A stretch of 64,000 nucleotides of DNA from Verrucomicrobiota bacterium (GTDB lineage: Bacteria; Verrucomicrobiota; Verrucomicrobiia; Opitutales; Opitutaceae), in contig JAEWKR010000177.1 of NCBI GenBank assembly GCA_023457715.1, forward strand, positions 1-64,000, given 5' to 3'. Shown one piece after another: positions 32,618 through 55,889 of the stretch. The translations under genes were made by a program, and so were the position numbers. Under the pieces are notes generated by a model. That model worked only from the letters and a program-made list of their open reading frames with translations. It made no database searches and was not told the origin of the DNA. Positions within the stretch are counted from its first letter, which is position 1. Each line of letters opens with the position of its first letter.

Positions 32618-32760
32618 GGAAGGGAAAGGGAAAGGGAAAGTGAAAGTGAAAGTGAGAGTGAAAGTGCGGTACGAGATGCGGGATCCGAGATGCGAGATGC
32701 GAGATATGAGAGCGCGTATCCCGGATCCCGGATCTCGTATCCCGGATCCCGTATCCTAGA
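32618..32760. repeat. Purine array and GAGATGCGAGATCC array between nifJ and the dehydrogenase gene
   Basis: GGGAAAGTGAAAGTG units (about 32618-32665) run into an inverted pair of GATCCGAGATGCGAGATGC and GTATCCCGGATCTCGTATCC segments (32670-32760). No gene is present. The unit style matches 12857-12892. Confidence 0.6.
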
Positions 32761-32863
32761 TCGTCGCCTGGCTCAACCCCCGGCCGGCTGGACTCGGCCG
32801 GGGGTGGCAGGGACGCTCGCACGAGGCGGGTCGCAAATTCGGAAAGAACGGAGCGGACAGAAA

Positions 32864-32890
32864 CACGGCCTCCCGCTGAAGGAGGCCGTG
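32864..32890 (-). terminator. Rho-independent-type terminator after nifJ
   Basis: On the minus strand a perfect 10-bp stem (CACGGCCTCC, loop TTCAGCG, GGAGGCCGTG) starts 11 nt after the nifJ stop and is followed by TTTCTGT. Short T-run, strong stem, right place. Confidence 0.75.
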
Positions 32891-32900
32891 GTTGGAAACC

Positions 32901-36572
<3,672 letters not shown>

Positions 36573-36773
36573 GTGCGTAGAAATAGGGGGAGTTTGGGAA
36601 CCCGCCTACTCTGCCATCCGGAGGGGGATGCTACTACGCAACCATTGCCACATGCGGTGCATGAATTGCGCCGCGGAAATTGGGATGGCGCGGAAGCCGA
36701 CTTATGACGGCGCAGGCCAGTATCCAACCTATCGATCTTGGCTAGAGAGGACACGACGCTCCGCACTCGCGGG

Positions 36774-36859
36774 CTGGGGTACGTAATCCCGCGTTTACGC
36801 GGAATGCCTTGATGCCGCCCGCGCAAACCTTCCGCCTAAAGGCGGGACAACGTACTCAA
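36774..36859. repeat. Long hairpin repeat upstream of nifJ
   Basis: Same family as 12721-12808 but in the opposite orientation: it starts GGGTACGTAATCCCGCG and ends GGCGGGACAACGTACTCAA. The interior carries GCGTTTACGCGGAATGCC and AACCTTCCGCCTAAAGG. The rest of 36573-36875 shows no gene; the nifJ promoter must be here but is not evident. Confidence 0.75.
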
Positions 36860-36875
36860 ACCGCCGGAGAAAACC

Positions 36876-38180
36876 TCAGGGCTCGCGTCGGACCTCGATG
36901 TTCCGAAACGCCACGGGATCGTTGTGGCCGGCGAAACCAAAGTGGCCGGACTTCAGATCTTTGCCGGGATGCGCCTTGCCGTCGAGGAACTCGGTGACGG
37001 CAGCGAGGTCGCCGTCGAGGATGATCGTACCATTGAGTTCGACCGTGAGCCTGGAGCCGCGAACGGTGACCTGCTGGAAATTCCATTCGCCCGCGGGACG
37101 CTGATAACCGGCGTGGGCGGCAACCAGGCCGTAGGCAGAGCCGTGACGCTGACGGGGATCGATCTTCCGGCCGGTGCTGCGTTCGTAGTCTTCATCGAGC
37201 ACCTGAAGCTCGCACATGCCGGAATAAGCCGGATCGCCCTCGCCGGGATAGCGAATCGCGAGACCGTTATTGCCGCCGGGTGGAACCTTGAAGTCGAGGC
37301 GGACGGTGAAGTCGGCGAAGGTCTCGCGGGTGAACAACGTTCCGCCCTGCTTGGGGCGGCACACGACGGCGCCGTCGACCACCTCATAACTGGCCACGGC
37401 GCCGGTCCAGCCGGTCAGGTCGCGTCCGTTGAACACGGGCTGAAACCCGGCGCCGCCGCGCTCGCGCAGGAGGCGGTTGGCTTCCTCGCTGCCGATCTCA
37501 CGGAGGAAGATGTTGCGCCAACGGATCTCGCCGCCGTGGGTCTGGAGCGAGATTGGTCCGCGGACGGGGATCGGGGCGGCACGGTCGTAGTAGTTTTCGA
37601 GGTGAGCATGGTCGACCACCAACCGGTCGTTAAGCCAGACGCTCACCCTTGAACCCACCATCACGATGCGAAACTGATTCCATTCGCCGAAGGGCCGGTC
37701 CGCCTTGACGAGCGGGTCCTTGCCGGGCGCGCCGGGGGAGTTGTTCCACAATCCGCCGGAGCCCTTGTCGGCGCCGCGGTCGAACTTTTCCGCGTCGGTA
37801 TAATCCCAGATCTGAACCTGCGGCGCGCCGCGGAGATAGATTCCCGAATCGGCGCGGGCGACCGTCTTGTACTCGAGGAGCAGCTCGAAGTCGCCGTAGT
37901 CCGCGACCGTGGTGGCGTACTTGCCCTCGCCGTCGTTGACCAACTCCTCTCCTGCGGCGCGCCAGTGGGCCCGCATGTCGGCGGTCCATTCGCGGTCGCG
38001 CTGCGCGCGTTCGGCCTCGGGCAGGGCCAGCCAGGCGCGGTGATCGAAGGTGTCGCCTCCGCGCCAGCCTTCCAGATCGCGACCATTGTACAGGGCCTTG
38101 AAGCCGGCGGGCGGCGTGGCGGCGCTGGCGGTGAGGGTGAGCGCCGCCGAAGCAAACAGGAGAACGAAGCGGGAGATCAT
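36876..38180 (-). CDS. Two-domain DUF1080 (3-keto-disaccharide hydrolase-type) protein
   Basis: 434 aa with a signal peptide (MISRFVLLFASAALTLTASA). Two DUF1080 lectin-like/hydrolase domains follow in tandem. The first begins FKALYNGRDLEGWRGG near residue 27 and the second FQPVFNGRDLTGWTG near residue 247. Each has the family's late motif (FGEWNQFRIVMVGSRVSVWLND; GEWNFQQVTVRGSRLTVELNG). DUF1080 proteins act on 3-keto-glycosides made by Gfo/Idh/MocA enzymes, two of which are encoded nearby on the same strand. It is probably periplasmic or surface-located. Confidence 0.88.
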   Translation of the reverse strand: MISRFVLLFASAALTLTASAATPPAGFKALYNGRDLEGWRGGDTFDHRAWLALPEAERAQRDREWTADMRAHWRAAGEELVNDGEGKYATTVADYGDFELLLEYKTVARADSGIYLRGAPQVQIWDYTDAEKFDRGADKGSGGLWNNSPGAPGKDPLVKADRPFGEWNQFRIVMVGSRVSVWLNDRLVVDHAHLENYYDRAAPIPVRGPISLQTHGGEIRWRNIFLREIGSEEANRLLRERGGAGFQPVFNGRDLTGWTGAVASYEVVDGAVVCRPKQGGTLFTRETFADFTVRLDFKVPPGGNNGLAIRYPGEGDPAYSGMCELQVLDEDYERSTGRKIDPRQRHGSAYGLVAAHAGYQRPAGEWNFQQVTVRGSRLTVELNGTIILDGDLAAVTEFLDGKAHPGKDLKSGHFGFAGHNDPVAFRNIEVRREP

Positions 38181-38192
38181 AGGCGGATGTGG

Positions 38193-38375
38193 AGGGGCAT
38201 GCGGACTTCGGGGTTTTGTGTACGCGGCGCGTTGTTCGAGACTCCACGGTACGCAAGCGGGACGCTTACGCTACGCAGAGCTGTGAAGGGGCATGCGGAC
38301 TTCGGGGTTTTGCGTACGCGGCGCGTTGTTCGAGACTCCATGGTACGCAAGCGGGACGCTTACGCTACAGCAGAG
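38193..38375. repeat. 94-bp tandem duplication with hairpin element
   Basis: The unit from 38193 (AGGGGCATGCGGACTTCGGG...) repeats at 38287 with few changes. Each unit ends with an AAGCG/CGCTT-type copy of the GTAGCGTAGGCG hairpin family (38251-38274 and 38345-38368). A third hairpin in reverse orientation follows at 38391-38419. Confidence 0.85.
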
Positions 38376-38463
38376 CTGTCGGCGTCCGCCGTAGCGTAGG
38401 CGTCCCGCCTGCGCACTCAGGAGGCTGGAGCGCGTGCTGCTCGAATTGCGCATAATGGGCACA

Positions 38464-39540
38464 TCACAGTCTCACCGTGCGGCGGTCGCGCCAGGATTCG
38501 TCGGCGGCGAGGACGATGCGGAGGCTGTCGAGAGCGGCCTGCCAGTGCGCGGTGAGATCCTCGTCGGCGAGGATGGCCTGGCGAAAGACCGCCTGCTCGC
38601 GGCGGCACAGTTCGTCGTGGTCAGGTTCGTCGTCGATCGCGAACAGCTCGTCCGTCTTCGCAAAGGACCCGTCGGGCCTCAGCTCGGCGTGATGCACGAG
38701 CAACGACTCCGTCTGGGTATGGGATTCGATGTTCGCGGAATTGCCGGCGGCCGCGGCTTTGTGCGCCACGATGCTCACGGAACCGCGCGGGCCGATCACA
38801 TCCTTCACGAAGAACGCGGTCTCACTCATCATCGGGCCCCAGCCCGCTTCGTACCAGCCGATCGAGCCGTCGTCGAACGCGACCTGGAGGTGTCCGTAGT
38901 TGACCTGGTTGGGGGCCAGTTCGGGCGCGAGCCGGGCGGCGACGCCGTTGACCGATTGCGGCCGGGCGCCGGTCATCCGACACATCACGTCGACGTAATG
39001 GACCCCGCAGTCGACGAGCGGCGAGGTTGACCGCAGCAGCTTCTGGTGCGTCTGCCAGTGGGCGCCGGAGCTCTGCTGGTTCAGATTCATCCGCATCACC
39101 AGTGGCTTCCCGAGCGCGCGGGCCAGTTCGGTGAACCGCTGCCACGCCGGATGAACCTGGAGGATGTAGCCGACGACCAGCTTGCGCCCGAGGCGACGGG
39201 CGGTGTCGAGCACCCGCTCGCAGTCCCCGATGGACGCAGCGAGCGGCTTCTCGACGAAGACGTGCGCCCCCGCTTCCATCGCCGCGATGGCGTACGGGGC
39301 GTGGGTTTCCGTGTAGGTGCTGATGCAGACGGCGGCGGGTTTGGTCTCGCGCAGGGCTTCGTCGAAATCCGCGAACTCAGCGTAGCGGCCGCCCAATTCG
39401 CGATTGAGCTGGCCCCGCGAAGCCGCGCCGCGCGAAACGAGCCCGACGATTTCGAAGGCAGGATCGCGATGATAAGCCCGCGCATGCGAAGCCCCCATGT
39501 GCCCGCAGCCAACGACGAGAACGGTGAGTTTATCCTTCAT
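38464..39540 (-). CDS. Gfo/Idh/MocA family oxidoreductase (cytoplasmic)
   Basis: 358-aa NAD(P)-dependent sugar or polyol dehydrogenase-type protein. The nucleotide-binding motif VVGCGHMGASHARAY is near residue 10 and the family EKPLA motif near residue 97. The C-terminal alpha/beta domain includes DCGVHYVDVM, where the catalytic-type His/Asp pattern is seen. No signal peptide. It lies between the MFS transporter and DUF1080 genes on the same strand, each separated by repeat-filled gaps. The substrate is unknown. Confidence 0.9.
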   Translation of the reverse strand: MKDKLTVLVVGCGHMGASHARAYHRDPAFEIVGLVSRGAASRGQLNRELGGRYAEFADFDEALRETKPAAVCISTYTETHAPYAIAAMEAGAHVFVEKPLAASIGDCERVLDTARRLGRKLVVGYILQVHPAWQRFTELARALGKPLVMRMNLNQQSSGAHWQTHQKLLRSTSPLVDCGVHYVDVMCRMTGARPQSVNGVAARLAPELAPNQVNYGHLQVAFDDGSIGWYEAGWGPMMSETAFFVKDVIGPRGSVSIVAHKAAAAGNSANIESHTQTESLLVHHAELRPDGSFAKTDELFAIDDEPDHDELCRREQAVFRQAILADEDLTAHWQAALDSLRIVLAADESWRDRRTVRL

Positions 39541-39571
39541 GGCGATGGAACGTGATCGCGTAACGAAGCCC

Positions 39572-39650
39572 TGAGTGCGCAGGCGGGACGCCTACGCTAC
39601 GGCTGACACGGGAGTGCCTCTGCCGTAGCGTAAGCGTCCCGCTTGCGCAC
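39572..39650. repeat. Two GTAGCGTAGGCG-family hairpins in opposite orientation
   Basis: Copy 39572-39600 has the GGCG/CGCC stem. Copy 39625-39650 is inverted and has the AGCG/CGCT stem. They lie in the gap between the Gfo/Idh/MocA gene and the MFS gene. Confidence 0.8.
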
Positions 39651-39696
39651 CCTTGATGCGCGCCAAACGAAATGGGGGATCGCCCGGTACTCGCGT

Positions 39697-41046
39697 TCAT
39701 TCGCGATTCTCCACCGGTTGCCGGCCCGGCTGCGGCGGCGGGCGGAAGAAGAGGGCGAGAGTGATGGCACCGAGGGAGGCCACGATCAGCGGCACGAGGA
39801 AAAGGCCGCGGAAGTCGGTCACGCCACCCTGGGTGTACACGTTCTGCATCAACCAGGGGCAGAGCGAATTCGCGAGCAGCACGCCGATGCCGAGGATCTG
39901 GAGGTTGAACAGGCCTTGCGCACTGGAGCGGATGTCCTTGGGGAAGTACGCGTCGACAAAGATGTACACGGTCGCGAAGAAGAAGGCGTAGCAGACGCCG
40001 TGCAGCAACTGGATCGCGATGATGAACCCGGTGCTTTCCGGCCAGAAGGCATAAACCGCAAACCGGGCGGCATGCCCGAGAATGCCGATGATCAGGGTGA
40101 CGCGCCACCCGAGCCGCTTCAGGGCGGCGCCGAGGAAAAGCATGGTCAGAATCTCCGCCACCTGGCCGACACTCATGACCGGGGCGATCCAGTTGGCCGC
40201 GATCCCCACCCCACCCGCGGCCTTCGGTGCGCCGAGGAAGATCGCGGTCCAGTTGAAGTACGCGTTGTGGACGAACGCATCGAGCAGCGTCACGAGCCAG
40301 AGGACCAGCACATGGGGATGGCGCAGCAAGGTCAGCGCCTTCAACCAGGCGAGCTTCTCCGTCGCGGCGTCGGACCGGTGCGTCACGCGTTCGCGCCGCG
40401 GCAGCGTCAGGCTCACCACGACCAGCAGCAGCGACGCGAGACCGGCCACGATGAACGTCCAGCGCGTGGCGGCGCTTGCGGCGGAGCCGGTCAGCGGATG
40501 CGCCAGCGCGGTGCCGAGCCAGTTCACCCAGCCGGAGGTGGGCACGGCTCCAACCGCATCCCAGTCGACGAAAATGAAGGTGAAGGGCCAGGCGGCGAGG
40601 ATCCAGCCGAGGGTGCCGCCCACGCGCACGACGCCGAATTCCTTCCGGGGATCACGCATGTGGGCGAAGGCGATCGAGTTCACGATCGAGAGCGTCGGCA
40701 CGTAGAGCAGGCAGTGCGCGAGCATCAGCAGGAAGAAGGGCCAGAACGCGGTGGTGAAACCGCAACCCAGGATCGCGAGGCCGCCCAGGAGGTGCGATCC
40801 CGCGAGAAAGGTCTCCGGCACGAACTTGCGGTCCGCCCACTGGTTGCTGAAGAACATGCCGACGATCGAGGCGAGTGGGAACGCATTGAGGACGAGCGAC
40901 TGCTGCCAGGGCGAAAAGCCGAGCGACGGGAGGTAGCCGAAGATCAGGGGCAGCCAGGCACCCCAGATGAAGAACTCGAGCACCATCATGAGGAAGAGGC
41001 GCCCGCGGCAGGAGGCAGTGACGGGGGTGGCAGCAGGATCGTTCAT
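39697..41046 (-). CDS. MFS transporter, nucleoside:H+ symporter (NHS) type
   Basis: 449-aa membrane protein with about 12 hydrophobic helices. The N-terminal segment MMVLEFFIWGAWLPLIFGYL and the motif SNQWADRKFVPE resemble the NupG/XapB group. Such transporters in Verrucomicrobia and Planctomycetes often sit beside Gfo/Idh/MocA genes, so sugars or keto-sugars are plausible cargo. ATG 41046 overlaps the stop of the upstream Tat-exported oxidoreductase gene (ATGA), so the two form an operon. Confidence 0.85.
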   Translation of the reverse strand: MNDPAATPVTASCRGRLFLMMVLEFFIWGAWLPLIFGYLPSLGFSPWQQSLVLNAFPLASIVGMFFSNQWADRKFVPETFLAGSHLLGGLAILGCGFTTAFWPFFLLMLAHCLLYVPTLSIVNSIAFAHMRDPRKEFGVVRVGGTLGWILAAWPFTFIFVDWDAVGAVPTSGWVNWLGTALAHPLTGSAASAATRWTFIVAGLASLLLVVVSLTLPRRERVTHRSDAATEKLAWLKALTLLRHPHVLVLWLVTLLDAFVHNAYFNWTAIFLGAPKAAGGVGIAANWIAPVMSVGQVAEILTMLFLGAALKRLGWRVTLIIGILGHAARFAVYAFWPESTGFIIAIQLLHGVCYAFFFATVYIFVDAYFPKDIRSSAQGLFNLQILGIGVLLANSLCPWLMQNVYTQGGVTDFRGLFLVPLIVASLGAITLALFFRPPPQPGRQPVENRE

Positions 41047-42401
41047 AGTCCGGAAATGTCCCAGCCGCGACGATACCGGCGGCGGACGAAGCGGTTGGCC
41101 TCTTTCTCGTTTTCGAAACGCAGCCGGGTTGAATCCCAGCGCAGCGTGGTTTGCGGAAAACGCACCGCCACGCTGCCCAGCAGCACCGCCTCGGTCAACG
41201 GGCCCGAATAACCGAAGGGAGCAGACGGACGGGCCGGGCCGCCCACGCACGCCTCCGCCCAGTCGGACCAGTGATGGGTGCCGGCCGCAGGGCCCGGTTT
41301 GAAGCCGGCGTACTTGTCCGCGGGGAAAAGCTGCGGCATGGCCACGTGAGGCAGGTACATCACCCCTTCGGTCCCCAGCAGGATGGATCCCTGATCATCG
41401 TCGTCCACGCCGGCGGTGCGCCGATTCGGCGACCGGGCCAGGGCGAGCACGTCCGCGGGCGGGCGGCGGTCGCCATCGTACCACGTGATGTGCACGGTGT
41501 CGCCCGCGGTGTGGTGGGTGCCGGGAAACACGTACCGGACGAGAGCATCCACCGGCCAGTTCCAGGCATCGGGGGGCGGACCTTCCGAGCGCACGGACAG
41601 CGGCGCCCCCAGCTCCAGGGCCGAAAATACGGGATCGAAAATGTGGCACCCCATGTCGCCAAACGTGCCGGTGCCGAAATCGAGCCGCTTGCGCCAGTTG
41701 AGGGGATGGTAGTATTCGTCGCCCACATACGGCCGGGCCGTGGCCACGCCCTGCCAGAGATCCCAGTCGAAGCCTTCGGGTACCGCGGCCGCGGCCGTCG
41801 GCGGTTCCCCGCGATCGCCCCATTTCTTGGTGCTCCAGGTGTGCACCTCCTTCACCTTGCCGATGACACCGGCCTGGACGAGTTCGACGGCCTTCCGATA
41901 CGGCGGCTGCGAGTGGACCTGGATCCCCATCTGCGTCACGAGGCGGGGATGGGCGGCGGCGTAGTCGCGGAGGACCCGCGTTTCATGCAGCGTATGCGCG
42001 AGCGGCTTCTGGCAGTAGCAGTGCTTGCCCAGTTGCATCGCCGAGAGCGCGATCGGCGCGTGCATGTGGTCGGGCACGGAGACGTTGACCGAGTCGAGCC
42101 CGTGGTGCTCGCGGTCGAGCAGTTCGCGCCAGTCCTGATAAACGCGAACGTGCGGAAATGCGGCCTTCACTTCCCCGACGCGGTTGAGGTCCACGTCGGC
42201 CACCGCCACGAGGTCCACGAACGGATTGCTGCAGATGGCCTGCACGTCGTACCAGGCCATGCCGCCCGCGCCAAAGCTGGCGTGCCGCAGCCGCCGGCTC
42301 GGCGGTGCGGAGAGAAGCCGGGAGGAGAGGAAGGGGGCGACGAGGGCGGCCGCGCCGGCGGCTTTCAGAAATTGTCGCCGGCTCGCAGTGGGGGTGTTCA
42401 C
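41043..42401 (-). CDS. Tat-exported Gfo/Idh/MocA family oxidoreductase
   Basis: About 452 aa. A twin-arginine leader (SRRQFLKAAGAAALVAPFL) shows export of the folded, cofactor-loaded enzyme. The oxidoreductase domain follows, with FGAGGMAWYDVQ, VADVDLNRVGEV, the QKPLAHT motif (the usual E of EKP is Q here, preceded by YC) and the C-terminal domain with GTGTFGDMGCHIFDP. I chose GTG 42401, close to the leader; GTG 42428 in frame would add nine residues. The stop overlaps the MFS transporter start. It could oxidise sugars at C3 outside the cytoplasm, feeding the DUF1080 protein; this is inference. Confidence 0.86.
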   Translation of the reverse strand: MNTPTASRRQFLKAAGAAALVAPFLSSRLLSAPPSRRLRHASFGAGGMAWYDVQAICSNPFVDLVAVADVDLNRVGEVKAAFPHVRVYQDWRELLDREHHGLDSVNVSVPDHMHAPIALSAMQLGKHCYCQKPLAHTLHETRVLRDYAAAHPRLVTQMGIQVHSQPPYRKAVELVQAGVIGKVKEVHTWSTKKWGDRGEPPTAAAAVPEGFDWDLWQGVATARPYVGDEYYHPLNWRKRLDFGTGTFGDMGCHIFDPVFSALELGAPLSVRSEGPPPDAWNWPVDALVRYVFPGTHHTAGDTVHITWYDGDRRPPADVLALARSPNRRTAGVDDDDQGSILLGTEGVMYLPHVAMPQLFPADKYAGFKPGPAAGTHHWSDWAEACVGGPARPSAPFGYSGPLTEAVLLGSVAVRFPQTTLRWDSTRLRFENEKEANRFVRRRYRRGWDISGL

Positions 42402-42428
42402 GCGTGAGCCCGCAGCGAAGCGGATCAC

Positions 42429-42824
42429 GCAGCGCGCGGCAAGCCGATCGATACACGTCGAACATCGAACGGCGCGGCTCAGCCGTAGCGTGGGCGTCCC
42501 GCCTGCGCATCTTTGGCCGGCGTAGCGTAGGCGTCCCGCCTGCGCATTTTTGGCCGGCGAATGAAGCCCAACGACGTACCCGGCAGTCCTGAGTGCGCAA
42601 GCGGGACGCTTACGCTACGCGGAGCCTTCAGTTCCGCCTGGCACGGGCGTTCCCGCCTATGAGTTGGTTAGCGTTCGACCTGGACAAACCTGTTCATCGC
42701 GTGACGCCCAAGACAGTCGCAGCGCCCGCCTCCGGCTCGGCTCTGATTGGGCCTCTGTGACCTCTGTGGCAAAACGGTATTCAGGTTCGACGTTCGTATT
42801 CGCCCGCCTGCCCTACCGCCGGCA
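42429..42824. repeat. Gap with three GTAGCGTAGGCG-family hairpins
   Basis: Copies at 42485-42509, 42522-42547 (direct, each followed by a TTTGGCCGGC spacer) and 42590-42618 (inverted, AGCG/CGCT stem). The rest, including a CCTCTGTGACCTCTGTGG duplication near 42751, shows no gene. It separates the sugar genes from the 3' end of the NRPS operon. Confidence 0.8.
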
Positions 42825-44507
42825 TCACCTGGCGACGGGTTGGGCGTCGAGTTCACCGAAGGGGTGGCGCGTCAGCGGGGCCGCCTGGGCGCCGTCGGAG
42901 ACGATCTGGCCGTAATCCAGTTTGATGATACGGTCGGCGAGGCCGAAGTATTTGTCGTCGTGCGTGATCGCGAGCACCGTCTTGTTCCGCGCCTTCAGCT
43001 CCGGCAGCAGCTGGGTGTAGAACAGCTCCTTGAAGAGCGGATCCTGGTCGGAGGCCCATTCGTCGAAGAGGTAGAAGGGACGGTCCTCGAGGTAGGCGTT
43101 CAGCAGCGCGAGCCGCTTGCGCTGGCCCGACGAGAGTTGCGTGGTCGAAAGCTGGCCGTTCACGACCTTCACCTTGTGGTCGAGATGCAGGTGGCTGAGG
43201 TATTCGCGCGCCTGCGTATCCAGATCCGTGCGCGAGTGGCCGAGCAGGTTGTCGAAGAGGTAAAAGTCGGCGAAGACCGCGGAGAACACCTGGCGGTACT
43301 CGTCCCGGTTCTGGTCGGTGACGGGACGGCCATTGAGGCGGATGTGCCCCTGCTCCGGCGGATACAGGCCGGTGATGACCTTCGCGAGGGACGATTTGCC
43401 GCTGCCGTTGCCGCCGACGAGGAAGACGATCTCACCGGGCTGGAACGCGAGATTGATCGGCCCGAGCGAGAAGTGATCGTCCTCGCGCTCGCGGTGGTAC
43501 GAGTGGGTGACGTCCACGAGTTCCAGGCGCTCGAGCTTCGGCAGGCCCGTCGGCGGGGTGATCGGGCAGTTGTCGCCGGCGCGTTGGGCGAGGGTGATGC
43601 CGAGGGCGTCGATCTTGCGCAGCGCCGCATTCGCGCGGCCGAAGAGGGAGAGGCTGCCGAGCACACCGGAGAGCGGGCCCATGAGGTAGAGGGTGGCGAC
43701 CACGTAGCCGGTCAAGGCTTCGGGGCTGACGTTCTGCAGGTTGGGCAGCATGAACAGGATCAGGCCGACGAGGGTGAAGAACAGCAGGTGGCTCCAGTTG
43801 TGGGCAAAGATGAAGCGCATTTCGGCCGAGATGGCGTGCTTCCGGTAGCGTTCGGTGCAGCCATGGATGTTCTCGGCGAAGAACACCCCGCGGCGTTCGC
43901 GGTGGAGCTTGAGTTCCTTGATGCCCTCGGTCAGCGCGCGGAAATGCTTGAAGAGCCGGTCCTGCTCATCGCGGGCCTCGTAGAGGTGCTGGAAGCCGCG
44001 GCGGATCAGCAGCCGGTAGGCCACGGCGCCGACGAGGATGAACACGCCCATCGCTCCGAGCACGGTGGGCGACAAGTAGCCGAGGTAGAGGGCGCCGCCC
44101 ACGAGGATCGCGACATTCACCGCGAAGGTCGGGATGGCGAGCATCGCCTCCGTCAACACGAGGACGTCCTCCGTCAGCGCCACCATGAGACGCGGCGCGC
44201 CGATGTCCTCGAGCTGCCGGAGCGGCACGGCGAGGATCTTCCCCACGAGGTCGCGGCGGAGCGCGGCGCTGCTGCGCTGCGAGAAGTGCGCCAGCGTCAC
44301 CTGCGCGGTGAAGTTGGTGATCAGCCGCGCGAGGCCGAGGCCGACGAACACCCAGATCATGACCTGCGTGGGCTTGCCCGCGTGGCTGAGGGCGGTGTTG
44401 ACCACCGCGATCAGGCCGGCGTTCGCGGCGCCACTCAGGAGCGCGGCCGCGAACGTGCCGAGCATCATTGCGCGCGAACCACGCATAAAAAATCGAATCA
44501 GGTTCAT
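42825..44507 (-). CDS. Cyclic-peptide-type ABC exporter (SyrD/PvdE family)
   Basis: 560-aa half-transporter with a fused membrane domain (residues ~1-320, about six helices) and ATPase domain. Walker A is GGNGSGKSS near residue 375, the signature is LSSGQRKRLALL, Walker B ends YLFDEWASDQDP, and the switch His lies in LAITHDDKYFG. The EWASDQDP form is typical of the SyrD/PvdE group, which exports NRPS products. It is the last gene of the NRPS operon and overlaps the Sfp-type gene by 4 nt. It probably exports the hybrid peptide made by this cluster. Confidence 0.9.
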   Translation of the reverse strand: MNLIRFFMRGSRAMMLGTFAAALLSGAANAGLIAVVNTALSHAGKPTQVMIWVFVGLGLARLITNFTAQVTLAHFSQRSSAALRRDLVGKILAVPLRQLEDIGAPRLMVALTEDVLVLTEAMLAIPTFAVNVAILVGGALYLGYLSPTVLGAMGVFILVGAVAYRLLIRRGFQHLYEARDEQDRLFKHFRALTEGIKELKLHRERRGVFFAENIHGCTERYRKHAISAEMRFIFAHNWSHLLFFTLVGLILFMLPNLQNVSPEALTGYVVATLYLMGPLSGVLGSLSLFGRANAALRKIDALGITLAQRAGDNCPITPPTGLPKLERLELVDVTHSYHREREDDHFSLGPINLAFQPGEIVFLVGGNGSGKSSLAKVITGLYPPEQGHIRLNGRPVTDQNRDEYRQVFSAVFADFYLFDNLLGHSRTDLDTQAREYLSHLHLDHKVKVVNGQLSTTQLSSGQRKRLALLNAYLEDRPFYLFDEWASDQDPLFKELFYTQLLPELKARNKTVLAITHDDKYFGLADRIIKLDYGQIVSDGAQAAPLTRHPFGELDAQPVAR

Positions 44508-45294
44508 AGAAAATCCACTTTCGCGTTTACCGTTGGTTGAAGTTTGACCCGCGGGGCGCGCCGGACCGGCCGCACCCACCCTGACCGTTTCGAGTTCTCC
44601 CAGCTGAAACAGGTGACCCACTGCGCCTCGGCCGTCACGGCCAGCGCCGCCTCGTACCCGGGCGCGACGTCCAGCGCGAACAGGCGCAGGTCGCGTTCGC
44701 GGGTCTCGACCGCCTGGTCCCCGAGGAAACCGGTGCCGAGGGCCTTGAGCTGCGCCTCCTGGCGCGTCCACGCCCGGAAAAACTCGGGCAGCCGGGCCGC
44801 GGGGGACGCCTGCCGGACGGCCTGCAGCTCCCGCGGAGGCAGGCACGCCGCCGCGATGGCGGACCAATCCGGCAGGTCCCGCACGCGTTCGAGGTCGACG
44901 CCGATGTCACCGGCGCGGGTGAACGCCAGCACCGCGAGACCCTCCGAGTGGGTGAGATTGAACTGCAGATCCCCTTCCGGCAGCGCGGGTTTTCCCTGGG
45001 GCCCCGCGGTGAAGAGCACTTCGTGCGGGGGCACATCGAGGTAGCGTCCGAGCAGCACGCGGAGGACGCCGCGACCGACGACAAACCGCCGGCAGTCGCG
45101 CTCGAAGTGGAACCCGTCGGCCCGGGCCTGCTCCTCCTCCGACAGCAAGCCGCCGAGTTGCTCGACGATCCCGTCGGCCTGGTCGTCGAGCGAGATCCGC
45201 CACAGGTCCACGTCGCGCGCGCGAAGCCGCAGCACCAGGCCGGACAGCAGGGCCAGGTCCGGCAGCAGGTCGGCGGCCGGCAGGGTGAACGGTC

Positions 45295-45298
<4 letters not shown>
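44504..45298 (-). CDS. 4'-phosphopantetheinyl transferase, Sfp type
   Basis: 264-aa enzyme that adds the phosphopantetheine arm from CoA to the carrier-domain serines of the adjacent synthetases. Motifs are NLTHSEGLAV, GVDLERVRDLPDW (Mg-binding Asp) and FFRAWTRQEAQLKALGTGF. The GTG start at 45298 has GGAGGT at a suitable spacing and overlaps the stop of the last NRPS gene; it also overlaps the exporter gene at its end. It makes the cluster self-sufficient for carrier activation. Confidence 0.92.
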
Positions 45299-49524
<4,226 letters not shown>

Positions 49525-49529
49525 GGTGG

Positions 49530-55885
<6,356 letters not shown>

Positions 55886-55889
<4 letters not shown>

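Noticed and set aside
36573..36875. Small open frames between nifJ and the DUF1080 gene
   Set aside because: They run through the hairpin repeat and have no conserved features or plausible start sites.
41096..41250. Longer N-terminus for the MFS transporter (in-frame start at 41250)
   Set aside because: The extra residues lie inside the upstream oxidoreductase gene and are Arg/Pro-rich without a helix. ATG 41046 gives the normal ATGA overlap.
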